64,000 nt of DNA, taken from the NCBI GenBank assembly GCA_038503075.1, contig JBCAML010000015.1, forward strand, positions 1,488,001-1,552,000, read 5' to 3'. Made by a program: the position numbers and the translations under genes. The notes beneath the pieces are model-generated. The model saw nothing but the letters and a program-made list of their open reading frames with translations. It was not told the DNA's origin and did no database searches. Numbering within the stretch: the stretch's first letter is position 1; the number at the start of each line of letters is the position of its first letter. Shown in pieces: positions 36,928 to 48,599 of the stretch. This DNA is from Gyromitra esculenta (lineage: Eukaryota; Ascomycota; Pezizomycetes; Pezizales; Discinaceae).

Positions 36928-38048
36928 TTTCATGGTTTAGCGTTGTGGTTGTTTCGTGGGATGTGGGAAGAATGGTTGTTGTGCTACGTTGGTGGTTCGT
37001 TGCGTTTCCCTTGGTTTCCATTACAATGAGTCACGCGTTTGTCATCAGGAAGACGGATTATGGGTATATAAGCGAAGGGACTTCCCCTCTTGTTGTACTT
37101 TTTCTTCTTTCTTCTTCAAGCAACGTCTTCTATTGTTCACTCTTGTATTCTACAAATACAAACCTCGATTCTGACGCCATAATCCTTATTTGTCGCTAAT
37201 CTTTAAGTCACGCGACTTACTGCCGTGTAGAGCCTGTAGAGCACCTCGCGCATATTCAGCTGTGGGTTTTAACATTCAGTAGTGTAACGGATCTACAATA
37301 CCGTTACACCTGCGAGTGAAGCATGTAGCGAGACGAAGCGAGAGAGGTAGTAAGGATCGGCGTGAGTGGTGTAGCTACGTGTTAGAGGATACCTGCTACT
37401 CTGCTGTTCAGATGGAGTGGAACCAAGCAAGAATAACGTTAGTGACGATGATATATCAGTGATCTACAAACGCAGGAAGGCTCACTGTGGTGGCGTTCAT
37501 CCGTATCGTATCTTAGCGGCCCAGAGCCAGTGCGGCAATAGGGAATCTATTAAGTGCAGGACACCTCACATACAGCAATAGGCGATCGTGGGTCCTACAT
37601 CCTGCATCGTAGCATGGCGTACGTGGCGGATCAAGAAGGTCTAGCTGGACAGAACAATAGGGAGTGTCGGAGAGCGCGAAGTGATCGTTAGGCTGAATCA
37701 CGAGGTGCGCTCGCAATATCTTGGCATGTTCTCAGGGTCACGACGGGCAGCGAGTAGAACAGAAAGAGGACGGCGAGTCAGCAGCACTATAAAGATAGTG
37801 CATGACCCCGACACCTGTTGCTCTTCTTCCCAGTCTCATCAGACAGAATACTACCGAGTAGAGCCCTTAAGATTATTGAGTACCTTGCACGAAAATACTC
37901 TTAAACATCTCAACCTGATTTAGTATTTGCAACGGCCGTATTCCTATACCTATTCCCACTACGGAGCAGTAGGACTACCCCCGTTACAAGTAGCACTGCT
38001 CATCTCGAGGGATACTCGAGAGCTTGACGAGAAACCCGCTCCTTGAGA
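36928..38048 (+). repeat. Solo LTR, family A (copy A2), split by another LTR
   Basis: Begins TTTCATGG straight after the duplication that follows A1 and ends CCTTGAGA, then cttgc again (38049-38053). Removing the 706-bp insert and one AGTAG duplication leaves exactly 410 bp, the length of A1. A1 and A2 therefore used the same 5-bp target. Confidence 0.85.
37283..37988. repeat. Solo LTR-like insert of another family (TG...CA), 706 bp
   Basis: Starts TGTAACGG and ends CCGTTACA, an 8-bp terminal inverted repeat with canonical TG...CA ends. It is flanked by the 5-bp duplication agtag (37278-37282 and 37989-37993) inside LTR A2. It has no significant coding content. The size and ends fit a solo LTR; a short non-autonomous element is the alternative. 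Orientation cannot be fixed. Confidence 0.8.
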
Positions 38049-38057
38049 CTTGCATGT

Positions 38058-38468
38058 TTTCACGGATTGATATTTGGGTATAGGGTTAGACGTCGGCTTG
38101 TTGGTTGTTATGGTTTAGGGGTTGTGGTAATAAGGGACAATGTTATTGTATTTCAGTTCTTTTCGGGTATTGGGTTTTGTGTGTGTAAGCGGGGTATTTA
38201 AGGATGGGTTTTGTGTCGTCTTATCTTCTTCTTTTCTTAAGCAACGTTCTTACCTTACTTCTACGGTATTACTTCAATACTACTTCGATTCTACCTCAGA
38301 ATCCTCGCTGTCGCTGTCGCCGTGAAAGACCTTTACGTTTAACTCGCGCGAGTTAGGACCTACGTAGGACCTGTAGAAACATCGTGACTCTTGTCGACTT
38401 GACCTCTTCCTTAAGTAGCTGCTCACCTTCAGGGATCTTGAAGGGCAACAAGAGATCAAACCGTGAGA
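38058..38468 (+). repeat. Element 1 5' LTR (family B)
   Basis: Begins TTTCACGG and ends CCGTGAGA. It contains a TATA-like gtatttaagg and the conserved cttaagcaacgt. It is almost identical to the 3' LTR; the clearest differences by eye cluster near 38320-38450. Confidence 0.9.
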
Positions 38469-38629
38469 TTACGTTCTTCCCTCTACACCTCCTGCCACAA
38501 CATGGAACTTGTTCTTGGATTCGCCAATCCATCCTGCAAGTTTTCCTGCTTATGAAGACCTCAAACCATCGGAATCGCAGTGTGGCTCGACCAACATTCT
38601 CGCACCAACTCGTGTGACAAACCAGATCA

Positions 38630-39915
38630 TGACTCATTCTCGCCGCATCCTCCTCTGAAGGAGCCGCCGTCGCCACCCCCCGCTTCCCTACAAAAGAAGC
38701 ATTTGCCCAGGCCTATAGAGATGACCCTGTTGAGTTGTATAATCGACTCCGGGAACTCAACCAGGCCCTCGAGGATCAAATCGATGTCCTCCAGGAAGGA
38801 ACGCAGGAGCTAGACATAAAGCTCAACACCGCCCAAATCCAGGCAAACAATGCCAACCATCACGCCCAACAACAGGATCAACGGGTCAGTGACGCCTCAA
38901 CCCTCATCCAGCGACTACGTCAGGAACGGGACGAAGCCCGCGCATCCCTCTCCCTGCCCCCAGCTCCCCCAAACCTTACTGCCACTCCCCCGCCGCCACC
39001 AACCACTACCCATCGCTCGGAGCGCATGCCGGACCCAGAGAAATTCGATGGATCCAGAGCAAAACTCCCGGGTTTTATCCTCCAACTTCGATCAAAACTT
39101 GCGGTCAATAGAGACCGATTCGCGGATGAGAACACTATGATTCTCTATACCATCAACCGTTTGGAAGGAGCCGCTCTGGAACAAGTTCGACACACGGTCC
39201 TCCCTTCTGGCCTCACAACCTGGAACAACGCCGCCGCCCTCATCGCTGCCTTAGAAACTGCCTTCGGAGACCCTGATCCTACAGGTACAGCACGACGGGA
39301 ATTACACCAACTCCGACAAGGCAAACGCGACTTTTCGGCCTATCTGGCTGACTTTCAACGCATCATGGGGCAACTAAACTTTGATGAAAACTCAAAGATG
39401 GACGCCCTTGAGCATGGTATGTCAGAGGAGTTAAAGGAAGCTATGGTCTTCGCCGCCGCTATGCCCGCGACCCTCAACGACATGATCCTGGTCCTCACTC
39501 GAATGGACAATCGTATTCGCGCCCGTAAAGCAGAGAAGCGAGGGAACATTCGTGAGAATATGGGACAGTTCAGCGCCCCAACCAAAGCAATGACTCCTTT
39601 TGTTCCTGCCTCTTCGTTTGTCGAGCGCTCACTATGGACTCTCGCTTCAGACCAGTAACGCTTCTCGCACTCGGGACCAAAGATATCTGATAGTCGATGG
39701 ACGAAGGAAGGCTGTCGGAAGAGGAAAACGATGGCGCCGTTCTACCGGCAAATGCATGTTTTGCGCCGCCCCGATCGTTCTCGCCAACTGTCCCTCCATG
39801 CAGCCTACGATGAGAGGAGCTCTCACTGCGCCCCATTAAGCCGCCTCCGGCCTCCTCCCTCGCCGCCTCTCACTCAGTTTTCGCCCTGGAACCCGCCCGG
39901 GAGAATTTAAACTAG
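38630..39915 (+). pseudogene. Element 1 gag, frameshifted
   Basis: Open only from about 38735 to 39658 and homologous to the intact gag at 56682-58013. The coiled-coil segment and the capsid-like region (TKLPGF-type block, ETAFGDPDPTG) are recognisable. The zinc-knuckle region around 39750 is still visible as KCMFCAAP but has lost its frame. It ends at the slippery TTTAAAC (39906-39912) followed by TAG. Several indels separate it from the intact copy. Confidence 0.85.
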
Positions 39916-39949
39916 TCCAACCAAAGGTGACCAGTGGCCTGCCTTGGTT
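39906..39949 (+). other. Putative -1 frameshift site, element 1 copy
   Basis: Heptamer TTTAAAC at 39906-39912, gag stop TAG at 39913-39915, then arms AACCAAAGG (39919-39927) and CCTTGGTT (39942-39949), which pair with one bulged A. The copy is decayed, but the layout matches elements 2 and 3. Confidence 0.65.
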
Positions 39950-42900
39950 GAATTTCTTTTATTTGTCTGCATTTTCAATTTCCGGGTTTCAGTCGATAGT
40001 ATAAGCGTGGAGGATCAATTAGACGGAGAACGTTTTGTAGTTTCGTGCAATATCTCCAATAATAATAAAACCATTAAAACACACGACTTTCTTAGACAGC
40101 TGGGCCTCAGGATTTGCATTCATTGATAAGAATTTTGCGAGTCGCTCTATTCCACTCCTTCAGCTAAAAAGCAAACAACTTGAAGTAATCGATGGCCGAC
40201 CAATAGCGCCAGGAGCATTACTCATGTCGCCAATATCAACTTGTCCATCCAACAACATCAGGAACAAGCCCATCCGTCGCTAGGACGTTATCCATTAGTA
40301 CAAGGTATCATGGATGAACCAATGACGTGACGTCGCGGCTTTCTTGACAAACGCATTGAATTTAGGCTCTAAATTCTGCCGACCATTGCGTCATCGTATC
40401 CACACCCTCGATCCCCGCTCGTCCTCCTAAACTTGTCATTTTATGGCGGCTGCCAAATTCAGAAACACTCACTCAAAAGTTTAAACATTATAAAATCTTA
40501 GAAGAAAAAGACCAAGCAAAAGGAGTGGAAAGCAAGGATACTGCTGAGTACACGAGTTTTTGGATATGTTTGACAAAAGCAAAGCTCAACACCTCCATGC
40601 GTTCGTATAATCATAAGATACAGGTAATGGAAGGGAAGGGCCTTTTAGCCTCTTTATGGAATGTCGCGAGAAGAACTCATTGTCATCAAAAAATATATCG
40701 AAGATAATTTAGAGAAGGGTTTATTCGCCATTCTTACTCTGGATCCCTGTCCTCTTCGTAAAGAAAGGCTGATGGATCCTTAAGACTACGTGTGGACTAT
40801 CGAGGACTAAACGCGATTACAGTTAAAGATCGATATCATAAAAAACATCGAGAGAAACACTAGATCGGCTAGCCAAAGCACAATGGTATACCAAGCTAGA
40901 TCTTCGTGGCGGTTATCATCAAGTACGAATCGCCGAAGGAGATGAATGGAAGACAGCTTTCCGTACCCGTTACGGCCTATATGAATACCAAGTCATGCCA
41001 TTCGGCTTGACCAATGCCCCCGGAACCTTCCAACGATTCGTTAACGACTGCCTTACTGAATACTTGGACATATTCTGCACAGCTTACCTAGATGATATCC
41101 TGATCTACAGTGATACACTTGCGGAACACCAGATCCACGTACGAAAGGTACTCCAAACGCTCAAAAATAACGACATCCTGCTCAAACCGGAGAAATGCGA
41201 GTTCAAAGTACAGACAACTAAGTACTTGGGCCTTATCCTCACCCCCGACGGCATTAAAATGGACGAAGAGAAATTGAAAGCCGTCCGGGACTGGAACACC
41301 CCAAAAAGCATCAAGGATGTACAAGCCTTCCTCGGATTTGCAAATTTCTACCGTCGTTTTATTCTAGGGTTTTCCAAACTCGCCGCGCCCCTTACCGCCC
41401 TCACCAAAAAAGGCATTACTTTCGAATGGACCGTCCAAGCTGACATAGCCTTTGAGAACCTAAAGCATGCCTTTACTACTGCCCCCATTCTCATCCACTT
41501 TGACCCTGATAAGAAAATTATCGTGGAAACGGATGCTTCCGACTTCGTGTCCGGAGGAGTACTCTCACAATATGATAATACTGGAGTCCTCCACCCGGTT
41601 GCGTTCTTCTCGAAAAAACATTCACCCGCTGAATGCAATTACGAGATTTACGACAAGGAACTGTTGGCTATTATCCGAGTATTTGAGGAATGGCGCCCGG
41701 AGCTTGAAGGGTCCAAACACCCTATTGACGTAATCAGCGATCATAAAAACCTTGAGTATTTTATGAGCACAAAGCAATTGAACCGACGCCAAGCAAGATG
41801 GGCAGAGTATCTTTCCCGCTTTGATTTCGTAATCACCTATCGCCCGGGTAGTCAGGGAGGAAAACCGGATGCATTGACCAGAAGATCAGGAGATCTTCCC
41901 AAGGAAGGGGATGAACGGTTGGCACATCAAAGCCAAGTGGTATTGAAGAAGGAAAACATAGACCCTAAGCTAAGTTTGTTGTCGGCTTCTTTGTCAAATG
42001 AAGCCGCTGAACTGGACGCCCCCCTAACCAAATTATTCCTGGAAGGATATATCGCTGACAAACTTCCTGAAGAAATACTTGAAGCATTAAGGAATAAAGA
42101 TCAACAATCAAAAAAGATCACCTTAAGCGAATGTACCGAGAGGAATGGAAGATTATGTTACCGAGATCGTATCTACGTCCCCAATCTGGATGCCCTCCGC
42201 TTGGAAATAATTCGAAGACACCATGATGTACCGGCAGCAGGACACCCTGGCCGTGATAAGACCTTCGAACTCCTTGCAAGAGACTATTATTGGCCGAAAA
42301 TGAGGGACTCGATCAACAGATACGTTCGCAACTGCCATATCTGTCAAAAAGCAAAGCCAGTTAACCAGCGAACCCAAGGTGTTCTCCGCCCTCTCCCTAT
42401 CCCGAACCGTCCTTGGCAGGAGATTTCAATGGACTTTGTTACAGGCCTCCCAGAGTCAGATGGCTACGATGCAATAATGGTCGTGGTCGACCGCTTGTCA
42501 AAAATGCGACATTTAATCCCTTGCAATACAACAGTTAACTCCAGAGATGTGGCCGACTTATACCTCCAACATATCTGGAAACTTCATGGGCTACCCCTAT
42601 ATGTTACATCAGATCGCGGAACTCAATTCACGGCCCACTTCTGCGTAAACGCTCTAATCCGCAGAATGTCTACTGCCTTTCACCCGGAAACAGATGGACA
42701 AACGGAAAGACTCAATGCCGTAATGGAACAATACCTTCGTTCCTATGTATCGTACCAACAGGAAGACTGGAGTAAATGGCTGCCGATGGCCGAGTTTTCT
42801 GCTAATAATCAGGAATCTGCCAGTACCAAAGTTTCTCCCTTATTTGCGAACTATGGTTATCACCCAAGATTCGACACCTCTGTTATCCCAACCCAGACTA

Positions 42901-43508
42901 CCCCCCAAAGCATGGATGCCGCTTCTTTTACTAGCAAGATGCAAGAACTAAGTGACTACCTCCGAACCCAGATTCGAATAGCACAAGATATTCAGGAAAC
43001 AACTACCAATAAACACCGAACCCCTGCCCCCGCCTACCAGGTTAACGATCAAGTCTTCGTATCCATGAAGAACATCCGGACAACCCGTAACGCGAAGAAA
43101 TTAGACTGGAAATGGATGGGCCCGTATATGGTAAAAAGGATTGTTTCCCCTTTTGCTTATGAGATTGATCTCCCTGCTTCGGTTAAATATCATCCTGTTT
43201 TTCATGTTTCCCTTCTTAAGCCTACCCCAAATGATGCTCTCCCCGGACAAATTATTCCGCCCCCAGCTCCAGTTGTGGTGAATACCCAGGAGGAATACTT
43301 TATCGAAAGAATCCTCGACCAAAGAACTCATCGAGGACGATTGCAATACCTCGTGGAGTGGACTGGTTACGCTCATCCTACTTGGGAACCTGCGGAAGAT
43401 CTTCAGGACACTACTGCCCTCGACGTATTCCAAAATATGACGATTACAACTGGATCCAAGGTTCGCAGGAGCTCACGCTTAAGACGGGGAGCTACTTTCA
43501 CGGATTGA
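39916..43508 (+). pseudogene. Element 1 pol (protease-RT-RNase H-integrase-chromodomain)
   Basis: From 39916 to about 40990 the protease and RT N-terminus are broken by stops and frameshifts. From 40995 a long frame of 837 codons is open. It contains RT YLDDILIYS, RNase H VETDASDFVSGG, the integrase zinc finger (CHICQKAK), the DDE catalytic residues (SMDFVTGLPES, TSDRGTQFTAHF, HPETDGQTER) and a chromodomain (LQYLVEWTGYAHPTWEP). Near 42640 a small rearrangement replaces the conserved WKxLCxRLGIQA segment by CVNALIRR, which probably kills the integrase. The stop lies 13 bases inside the 3' LTR. Confidence 0.9.
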
Positions 43509-43909
43509 TATTTGGGTATAGGGTTAGACGTCGGCTTGTTGGTTGTTATGGTTTAGGGGTTGTGGTAATAAGGGACAATGTTATTGTATTTCAGTTCTTT
43601 TCGGGTATTGGGTTTTGTGTGTGTAAGCGGGGTATTTAAGGATGGGTTTTGTGTCGTCTTATCTTCTTCTTTTCTTAAGCAACGTTCTTACCTTACTTCT
43701 ACGGTATTACTTCAATACTACTTCGATTCTACCTCAGAATCCTCGCTGTCGCTGTCGCCGTGAAAGACCTTTACGTTTAACTCGCCTTGAGTTAGACCTA
43801 CGTAGGACCTGTAGAAACATCGTGACTCTTGTCGCTTGACCTCTTGCTTAAGTAGCACTGCTCACCTTCAGGGATACTGAAGGGCTTAACAAGAGATCAA
43901 ACCGTGAGA
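43496..43909 (+). repeat. Element 1 3' LTR (family B)
   Basis: 414 bp, TTTCACGG...CCGTGAGA, preceded by a purine-rich tract (gacggggagctac) that would act as the plus-strand primer and is part of the pol coding sequence. Followed by the duplication catgt. Confidence 0.9.
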
Positions 43910-44832
43910 CATGTAGCGAATTCTATCAATACTATCAGGTATTTGTTCTCTTTATGTAGTTTAACACATATACTAACACTATTTCTAGGTTATTTTATTC
44001 AGTAGAAACTTTTCTCTGCCTCCACCCATTCTTACCATCGATGACCCCAAGATCTCGCTACTGCTTTCCTCATTCCTGGTCTTCCAAAAACCGTTCGCGA
44101 TTTCTCAGCTCTGTTTCGCATAACCATAACTCCGGTAGATCTCTGGTTGTTTTGGCTGCTGTGGAGGTGAGATTTGGAATAATGCGTGTGTGGAAATCAA
44201 AAGTGAAAGCTATGGTATTGGCTGAGTTAGGGGTACCAGAACCCAGTGTACTTTTATTGAATAAATATTCGAAGGATTTTTCAAACATGAGGACTCCGAG
44301 GTATTTATTAGCAAAACTAAAACATACCTTGAACAGGTTTTTATTGATGGATCTGGTTCTAGCGGGCAATGTGGAGGAGATTTTGGTTTAGTGCCACAGG
44401 TGGAAATGGTTGTGAGATGATTTTCGATTGCGAGAATAAACTCTGATGAGAGTTGTGAGTTTTCCTCCTCTAGTTTATAGAAAACTGACCGTATGTGCTC
44501 ATTCAGTTCTCCAAGTCTAAGCACTCGAGAAGTTTTTTCCGGATCTTGTCGCAAATTACTCTCGATACTTCCACCTATACTCAATCCTCCTGTCTCATAC
44601 ATTTCCATCCCGCCAGTTCCAAAATTTTCGAGATATCAACTCCAACTACTGTCGGAAAGTGGTGGCACCGCAAGTTCCATACCATAACCTTGATCTGCTC
44701 GATATGCATGATCAATATGGAAGACATGCTGACAGGGTAGCTGATATTGGCTGGAGAATAAACAGTGACAGATATACATGCCATTTACCAATTCATGAAC
44801 CGGAACAGGAGCCTGTTGTGCTAATCTGATAT

Positions 44833-45246
44833 TTTCACGGATATAAAAGAGTAATCGGGTCAAGGATATTGTTGGGGTTGTGGCTTCGGTTAAGGGTTAT
44901 AATGTTATTGTGTTTTGGTTGCTTTCGGTTATTTCTTAGTTATGAGTCATAGTGGTCGAAAAGCGGGGTATTTAAGAGATGGGTTTTCGTCGCTTGTGTT
45001 CTTCTCTTCTTCTTTCCTTAAGCAACGTTCTCGTTTACCTTCTATTGTAATCGCTGAAATACTATCTCGGTTCTACCTCAGAACCTTCGCCGTCGCTGTG
45101 AAATATCTCCGCTACTTCGCCTTGAAGTAGACTCCTCGTGGAACTAGTAGAAACATCGCACTCTTCGAACGAATTAGAATCTCACTTTAGTAGCACTGCT
45201 CACCTTCAGGGATACTGAAGGGCTAGACGAGAGACTGACCGTGAGA
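44833..45246 (+). repeat. Solo LTR, family B, inside the MULE
   Basis: 414 bp, TTTCACGG...CCGTGAGA, with the 5-bp duplication gatat at 44828-44832 and 45247-45251. It contains ggtatttaag and cttaagcaacgt. It interrupts the transposase just before the SWIM finger. Confidence 0.88.
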
Positions 45247-46832
45247 GATATTGAGTTTACTGTGTTCAGTCACAACAATTTGTTGAATGCTGTATGGAAA
45301 CACCCACAGTCCAGAATAGCCTGGACTTTTAACAAGAGTGACTTGCTTTGTTCGCGACTCAATTTCCGCATACCGAATATTATTTTCAACATCATGAGCA
45401 CAATCATGAACGGTTCGAACATAACCAAAGATTCCATGAGTGCTGGTATCTCCCTTCTTCTGCCCCGCTCCATTTTTCAATCGGCTATGCCATGCTTCAC
45501 ATGCATTTGATGAAGTAACTTGCAGAAGGATTTGCGAATGCTGCAGTGCATACATCGCCCATTGTTGCCGAGAATCGATCAACTCTTTTCGAATATACTG
45601 GCGCTTTTTTTCCGATGAAGCTACAGTGATTGCTTGTTGGCATAAAGAGAGGCATCCTTCTTCGGTACGCGATTGCATTGCTTGTCGTAAGAGTTCATAT
45701 GCTTGTTTGTCCTCATCTGACTTGAAATTTCGTTGTAGTGTACGTTCTGTATGTACAGTACATAGCAGATGATTCTTAACGTGTCCTTCTTTCTCAAAAG
45801 CCTTTCTTACGGCTGCTTTGTCAATTGAACTATTATCTGTCAAGGAATACTGCATTTTCCACTTTTTGCCACTCCATTGATAGATGCATCTCATAGATTC
45901 TGCCAATATCTCTGAGTTTTCGCTTTCAACCAAGCAGTTTGCACATGGCACCCATATCCCAAATTCATTTCTACACATAAAAGTGAATAAATTGTACCCA
46001 TGTACATTCACCTTATGAGTAGAATCAAAAACTGTTAAATATCCATGATTGGACAAAACAATTAATCGTTTTGGATGGGCAAAAACAAGCCCTCTTGTAG
46101 GTGTCGTAGACTTTGGACTTGGTGTGTACACAGTTTCGCAAAAGTAGCCGTTATGAAGAAGGAAACTTGTCGCTGCGTCCCAATCATCTTGAATAGTAGT
46201 GCCCAGTGCGAGTTTTTAAATATCCAATGACATCCCTTTCGCCAAATTGACACAATCTTTTCTGTATATAAATTAGTAAATTAAATAGTATTTAGTAATA
46301 ATATACATACCGCTTCATAAAGGCACCACCTATTGATTCAAGACGTTCATAACCCGCAACACGTCCTGATTCTCGAAGTCGGTCTTTTACCTGACCAGGT
46401 GTATATCCTTTTGCTAGTTCTTCTTGAATAATATTGGTTAAAAAAGAACTTCGTTTATTTTTCCAGGATGCATCAATTGTATGATCATGTGTTCTCAGTT
46501 CCTGGTTTTTTCGATCTAAAACTTGTTGTACACTCCATATTTTATTTCCACCCACATCCACCTCTAATGGCTCAACTATTTTGATTCTCATTGAACAGGT
46601 ACCAGGCATACGACAGGATGTGGCTCGTGTTTTCCCACTTATATTTTCTGATGGGCAAGGTTCAGCTTTAGAAGAAACACGTTGTGGGCTTAGGCGGCAG
46701 GCGTAATAGTGTGTTTGAAATCGCCCATGAAGGTGTTTTTCTGTTTTTCGATGTGACCAAAACCCATCAACCAATGGCCAATATACTCGGTATTGTTGTT
46801 CAGTTATCATAAGTTTTCCTATGATATGAATG

Positions 46833-47238
46833 TCTCACGGTTTAGTTCTTCGTTAAGCCCTTTAGTATCTCTAAAGGTGAGCAGTGCTACTAAACGAAGT
46901 TCTAACACGTTCGAGGAGTGCAGTGTTTCTACAAGTCCTACAGGAGGGTCTAACTCAAGGCAAGTTAAGTGCAGCGTAATTATGACAGCGACGGCGAGGA
47001 TTCTGAGGTAGAATGGAATAGTGTTTTGTAGTATTACAGCAAAAGGTAGACGAGAACGTTGCTTAAAGAAAGAAGAAGAAGAGAACAAAGAACGAACAAA
47101 ATCCATTGCTTAAATACCCCGCTTTTGCCAACAAATCCAATAACCGATAACAACCGAAATACAATAACATTATAACAAAAACCCAAAACAACCATCAAAC
47201 CAAAACCTAACCCTATACCTAATCCTTAATCCGTGAAA
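46833..47238 (-). repeat. Solo LTR, family B, inside the MULE
   Basis: 406 bp, reading TCTCACGG...CCGTGAAA on the + strand, with the 5-bp duplication gaatg at 46828-46832 and 47239-47243. It interrupts the N-terminal part of the transposase. Confidence 0.88.
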
Positions 47239-47612
47239 GAATGTGCCAAAGTGTATCAATCCATTGTTCATGGTTGGAAGGAAGGGGAATTAAATTTGAA
47301 GTCATATTGTAAAGAAAATAGTTGAAGGAATCGTGGTTTGTTGTGAATTTGACACGGGTATGTATTTGGTTCAGATAATTCAGGGGAAAACCCACACTGA
47401 AATCGAGTGACTAGTTGTGAATTTTTAGCGCAGCCATTTTGGTGCACAGACACCTTACTTGGGCTTAGAACCTTTATTTGCAGCCGCACTCCGTGAGTGA
47501 GACCGCGCTGCTACAGACCACACCGTTTTACCATAGAGCTTCACTTACCATGATCTCACCAGAACGTATCTTTAAACCCTGTCTGCCCAAGCGGAAGCGA
47601 TCGATCAGTAGT

Positions 47613-48032
47613 TCTCAAGGAGCGGGTTTCTTGTCAAGCTCTCGAGTATCCCTCGAGATGAGCAGTGCTACTTGAATGAGAAACCAACAGTGAGAGTGTG
47701 TGCGAAGATTCTACAGGCTCTACGAGTAAATCAAGTCGTGATGACTTGAAGACGGCGACAGCGAAGGATTACGAGGTGTAACGGAGGTTTGTATTGTAAA
47801 ATACAAGAGTAAATAATAGAAGATGTTGCTTAAGGAAAGAAAAAGAAAAAGTACAACAGGAGGGTGTTCCTCTTGCTTATATACCCATAATCCGACCTTT
47901 CGATGACACATGTCTGACTCATTGTAAATGGAAACTAAAAGAAACATAAAGAATAATCACAATGCCAAGCACCTTTGCACCCGATCGGAACAACTGAACA
48001 CCCGTACCACAACACGACAACCATCCATGAAA
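47613..48032 (-). repeat. Solo LTR, family A (copy A3)
   Basis: 420 bp, TCTCAAGG...CCATGAAA on the + strand. Flanks are gtagt and gcagt, a 5-bp duplication with one mismatch, so this copy is probably older. The internal TATA box and aagcaac motif are present, in the form gttgcttaagg on the + strand. Confidence 0.8.
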
Positions 48033-48138
48033 GCAGTTTAGGGACGAAACCCGAGAAGGTCAAAGCAGAGTTGGAGCGGGACTTCCCTGGCAATTATCAC
48101 TGATCTTCAGGAACCATCTTAAGTTTATCATAGATACA

Positions 48139-48184
48139 TTTCATGGATGGTTGTCGCGTCGCGTGATTGGTTGTACGGGTATTC
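48139..48184 (+). repeat. Start of a family A LTR (A7), cut by element 2
   Basis: TTTCATGGATGGTTGT begins at 48139, as in A1. After 46 bases the sequence switches to the 3' LTR of element 2. The rest of this LTR should lie beyond the right edge of the window, on the far side of element 2. Confidence 0.65.
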
Positions 48185-48599
48185 TCTCACGGTTGAGTCC
48201 CTCGTTAAGCCCTTCAGTATCCCTGAAGGTGAGCAGTGCTACTTAATGAGGTATCAACGCATTCAAAGAGTGCAGCGTTTCTACAAGTTCTACGAGGGGT
48301 CTATCTCAAGGCGAGATAAGTGCAGTGAAGTGGACAGCAGCAGCGAGGGTTCTGAGGTAGAACCTAGATAGTATTGACAATTGCAAGAGAAGGTAAACGA
48401 GAACGTTGCTTAAGGAAAGAAGAAGAGAAAAGACAAGAATGACCAAAATCCTTCGCTTAAATACCCCGCTTTCCCGTAACACAATCAACAACCCGACAAC
48501 AACCGAAATGCAACCGAACTACAATAGGATTATAATAAAAGAACCAAAACCCATAACAACTGTCGTACCAAATCCTAACCCTATCCCTAATCCGTGAAA
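48185..48599 (-). repeat. Element 2 3' LTR (family B)
   Basis: 415 bp, TCTCACGG...CCGTGAAA on the + strand. On the minus strand it directly follows the purine-rich gacagggggctac. The pol stop lies inside it at 48587-48589. Confidence 0.88.

Larger units (their letters stand above)
38058..43909 (+). mobile_element. Element 1: full-length Ty3/gypsy chromovirus, decayed
   Basis: A 5.85-kb retrotransposon bounded by near-identical LTRs (38058-38468 and 43496-43909) and the 5-bp duplication catgt (38053-38057 and 43910-43914). Order: LTR, leader, gag, protease, RT, RNase H, integrase, chromodomain, LTR, which is the Ty3/gypsy chromovirus plan. Gag and the protease/RT N-terminus carry many frameshifts and stops, so the copy cannot be autonomous. 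It is inserted within a few bases of solo LTRs A1 and A2. Confidence 0.92.
44040..47305 (-). pseudogene. Mutator-like (MULE) transposase with SWIM zinc finger, broken
   Basis: The likely start is at 47305 (MTSNLIPLPSNHEQWIDTLW). The frame runs leftward, is split by LTR 46833-47238, continues to a splice site at 46311/46310 (intron 46262-46310, GTATGT...TACAG), then covers 46261-45247. It is split again by LTR 44833-45246 and resumes to about 44210. Taking out each LTR with one 5-bp duplication restores the frame. The MULE core is recognisable (GYLTVFDSTHKVNVHGYNLF, then NEFGIWVPCANCLVE). After the second LTR comes a SWIM finger, CHCLFSSQYQLPCQH. In-frame stops at 46216-46218 (TAA) and about 44636 (TGA) show it was also decaying by point mutation. 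Terminal inverted repeats were not identified. The sequence at 43915-44039 and 47306-47612 shows nothing recognisable. Confidence 0.8.

Noticed and set aside
36342..37199. Small + strand open frames rich in Phe/Ser/Val around 36342-37199
   Set aside because: They lie largely within LTRs A1 and A2 and reflect LTR sequence.
38140..38325. Identical small open frames at 38140-38325 and 43578-43763
   Set aside because: They are the same stretch of the two LTRs of element 1, not a duplicated gene.
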